This document shows positions 63,251 to 64,000 of a stretch of 64,000 bases of DNA, in pieces. The notes beneath the pieces were generated by a model, which saw nothing but the letters and a program-made list of their open reading frames with translations, ran no database searches and had not been told where the DNA came from. Both the position numbers and the translations under genes were made by a program. Within the stretch, counting starts at the first letter, position 1; each line of letters opens with the position of its first letter. The stretch covers positions 930,001 through 994,000 of the forward strand of contig NZ_CP113056.1 in NCBI RefSeq assembly GCF_026625645.1, read 5' to 3'. The stretch is from Ancylobacter sp. SL191 (lineage in GTDB: Bacteria; Pseudomonadota; Alphaproteobacteria; Rhizobiales; Xanthobacteraceae).

Positions 63251-64000
63251 TCAATGCGCCTCGTCCCAGTTCTCGGCGTCGCGGGCGTCGACCTTGAGCG
63301 GCACCTTGAGCGCCACGGCGGGGAGCGGGGCGCGTTCCATCACGGCGCGCACCACGGGGATGGTGGCCTCGATCTCCGCGTCGGGCACCTCGAAGATCAG
63401 TTCGTCATGCACCTGCAGCAGCATGCGGGCGGAGAGGTTGGCCGCCTCCAGCGCGGCTTCCATGCCCACCATGGCGCGGCGGATGATGTCGGCGGCCGAG
63501 CCCTGCAGCCGGGCGTTGATCGCCGCGCGCTCGTTGAAGGCGCGGATCGACGGGTTCTTGGCGTTGATATCGGGATAGTGGCAGCGCCGGCCGAACAGCG
63601 TTTCCACATAGCCATGGTCGCGGGCGAACAGGCGCGTCTCGTCCATATAGGCGCGGATGCCGGGGAAGCGCTCGAAATAGCGCTTGATATAGGCGCCCGC
63701 CTCCTCGCGCGGGATGGAGAGCTGGTTGGCCAGCCCGAACGCCGAAATGCCGTAGATGATGCCGAAATTGATCGCCTTGGCGCGCCGGCGCACCTCGGAG
63801 GGCATCCCCTCGATCGGCACGCCGAACATTTCCGACGCCGTCATGGCGTGGATGTCCAGCCCGTCCTGGAAGGCCTGGCGCAGCGCCGGCACCTCGGCGA
63901 TCTCGGCAAGGAGCCGCAGTTCGATCTGCGAATAGTCGGCCGAGATCAGCTTGTGGCCGGGCGCGGCGATGAAGGCCTTGCGGATCCGGCGGCCTTCCTC
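63251..64000 (-). CDS. polA: DNA polymerase I (3' part, cut by window edge)
   Basis: C-terminal 249 residues of the polymerase domain of DNA polymerase I, which fills gaps and removes RNA primers. The frame is open to the window end. Motif A (DYSQIELRLLAEI), motif B (RRRAKAINFGIIYGIS) and motif C (VHDELIFEVPD) are all present, so the polymerase active site is intact. The exonuclease domains lie outside the window. Confidence 0.97.
   Translation of the reverse strand, partial: EEGRRIRKAFIAAPGHKLISADYSQIELRLLAEIAEVPALRQAFQDGLDIHAMTASEMFGVPIEGMPSEVRRRAKAINFGIIYGISAFGLANQLSIPREEAGAYIKRYFERFPGIRAYMDETRLFARDHGYVETLFGRRCHYPDINAKNPSIRAFNERAAINARLQGSAADIIRRAMVGMEAALEAANLSARMLLQVHDELIFEVPDAEIEATIPVVRAVMERAPLPAVALKVPLKVDARDAENWDEAH

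Overview
This 64 kb window is GC-rich (about 69-70 % by eye) and gene-dense. It looks like chromosomal core sequence of an alphaproteobacterium of the order Hyphomicrobiales, probably a Xanthobacteraceae-type genome such as Ancylobacter, Starkeya or Xanthobacter; the genus is inference. Supporting signs are the trpB-trpA-accD-folC order, an AccD without zinc-ribbon cysteines, the rimP-nusA-rnpM-infB-rbfA-truB-rpsO-pnp cluster, a membrane-bound ferritin (MbfA) behind an Irr-type operator, HisKA_2 sensor-kinase and DUF3422 genes, and dispersed CGTCATCCC...GGGATGACG palindromes. I found no tRNA, rRNA, CRISPR array, insertion sequence or prophage.

Layout: 1-4121 trpB (partial), trpA, accD, folC. 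4273-9354 infC with an ATT start, an esterase, rsmD, a pseudouridine synthase with a long repetitive tail, and tadA. 9379-12895 polyprenyl diphosphate synthase, a DUF2007 protein, a TrmN6-like methyltransferase, an S49 peptidase and a small membrane protein. 13039-16291 macA-macB efflux pair. 16488-20017 purD, patatin phospholipase, a YnfA-like membrane protein and ispE. 20212-31293 the translation and RNA operon cluster rimP to pnp. 31406-34552 a chemoreceptor and mbfA. 34559-41630 asparaginase, then a minus-strand glycolate oxidase operon (glcD, 8-oxoguanine-deaminase-like amidohydrolase, glcE, glcF, ABM-domain protein). 41880-49853 conserved hypothetical and envelope proteins plus a paired M16 peptidase operon. 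49942-53527 lspA and ileS. 53661-54125 an AT-rich orphan gene. 54221-59117 oxidoreductase/LysR pair, ribF, a HAD phosphatase and a Crp/Fnr regulator. 59343-64000 histidine kinase, a dihydroorotase-like amidohydrolase, a hypothetical gene, truA and the 3' part of polA.

Two otherwise intact genes, pnp and glcD, are each broken by a single-base change in a C/G homopolymer. In both, the two halves align perfectly with a full-length family member, which points to sequencing or assembly error rather than decay.

Most of the window is housekeeping and no clear new multi-gene system stands out. The best leads are: (1) the AT-rich orphan at 53661-54125; (2) the purine-type deaminase embedded in the glycolate oxidase operon, with an inverted repeat upstream; (3) the 27-bp palindrome over the mbfA promoter; (4) the family of two-hairpin intergenic repeats; (5) thirteen 39-bp tandem repeats in the pseudouridine synthase tail; (6) a dihydroorotase-like protein in which Gln replaces the first metal-binding His.
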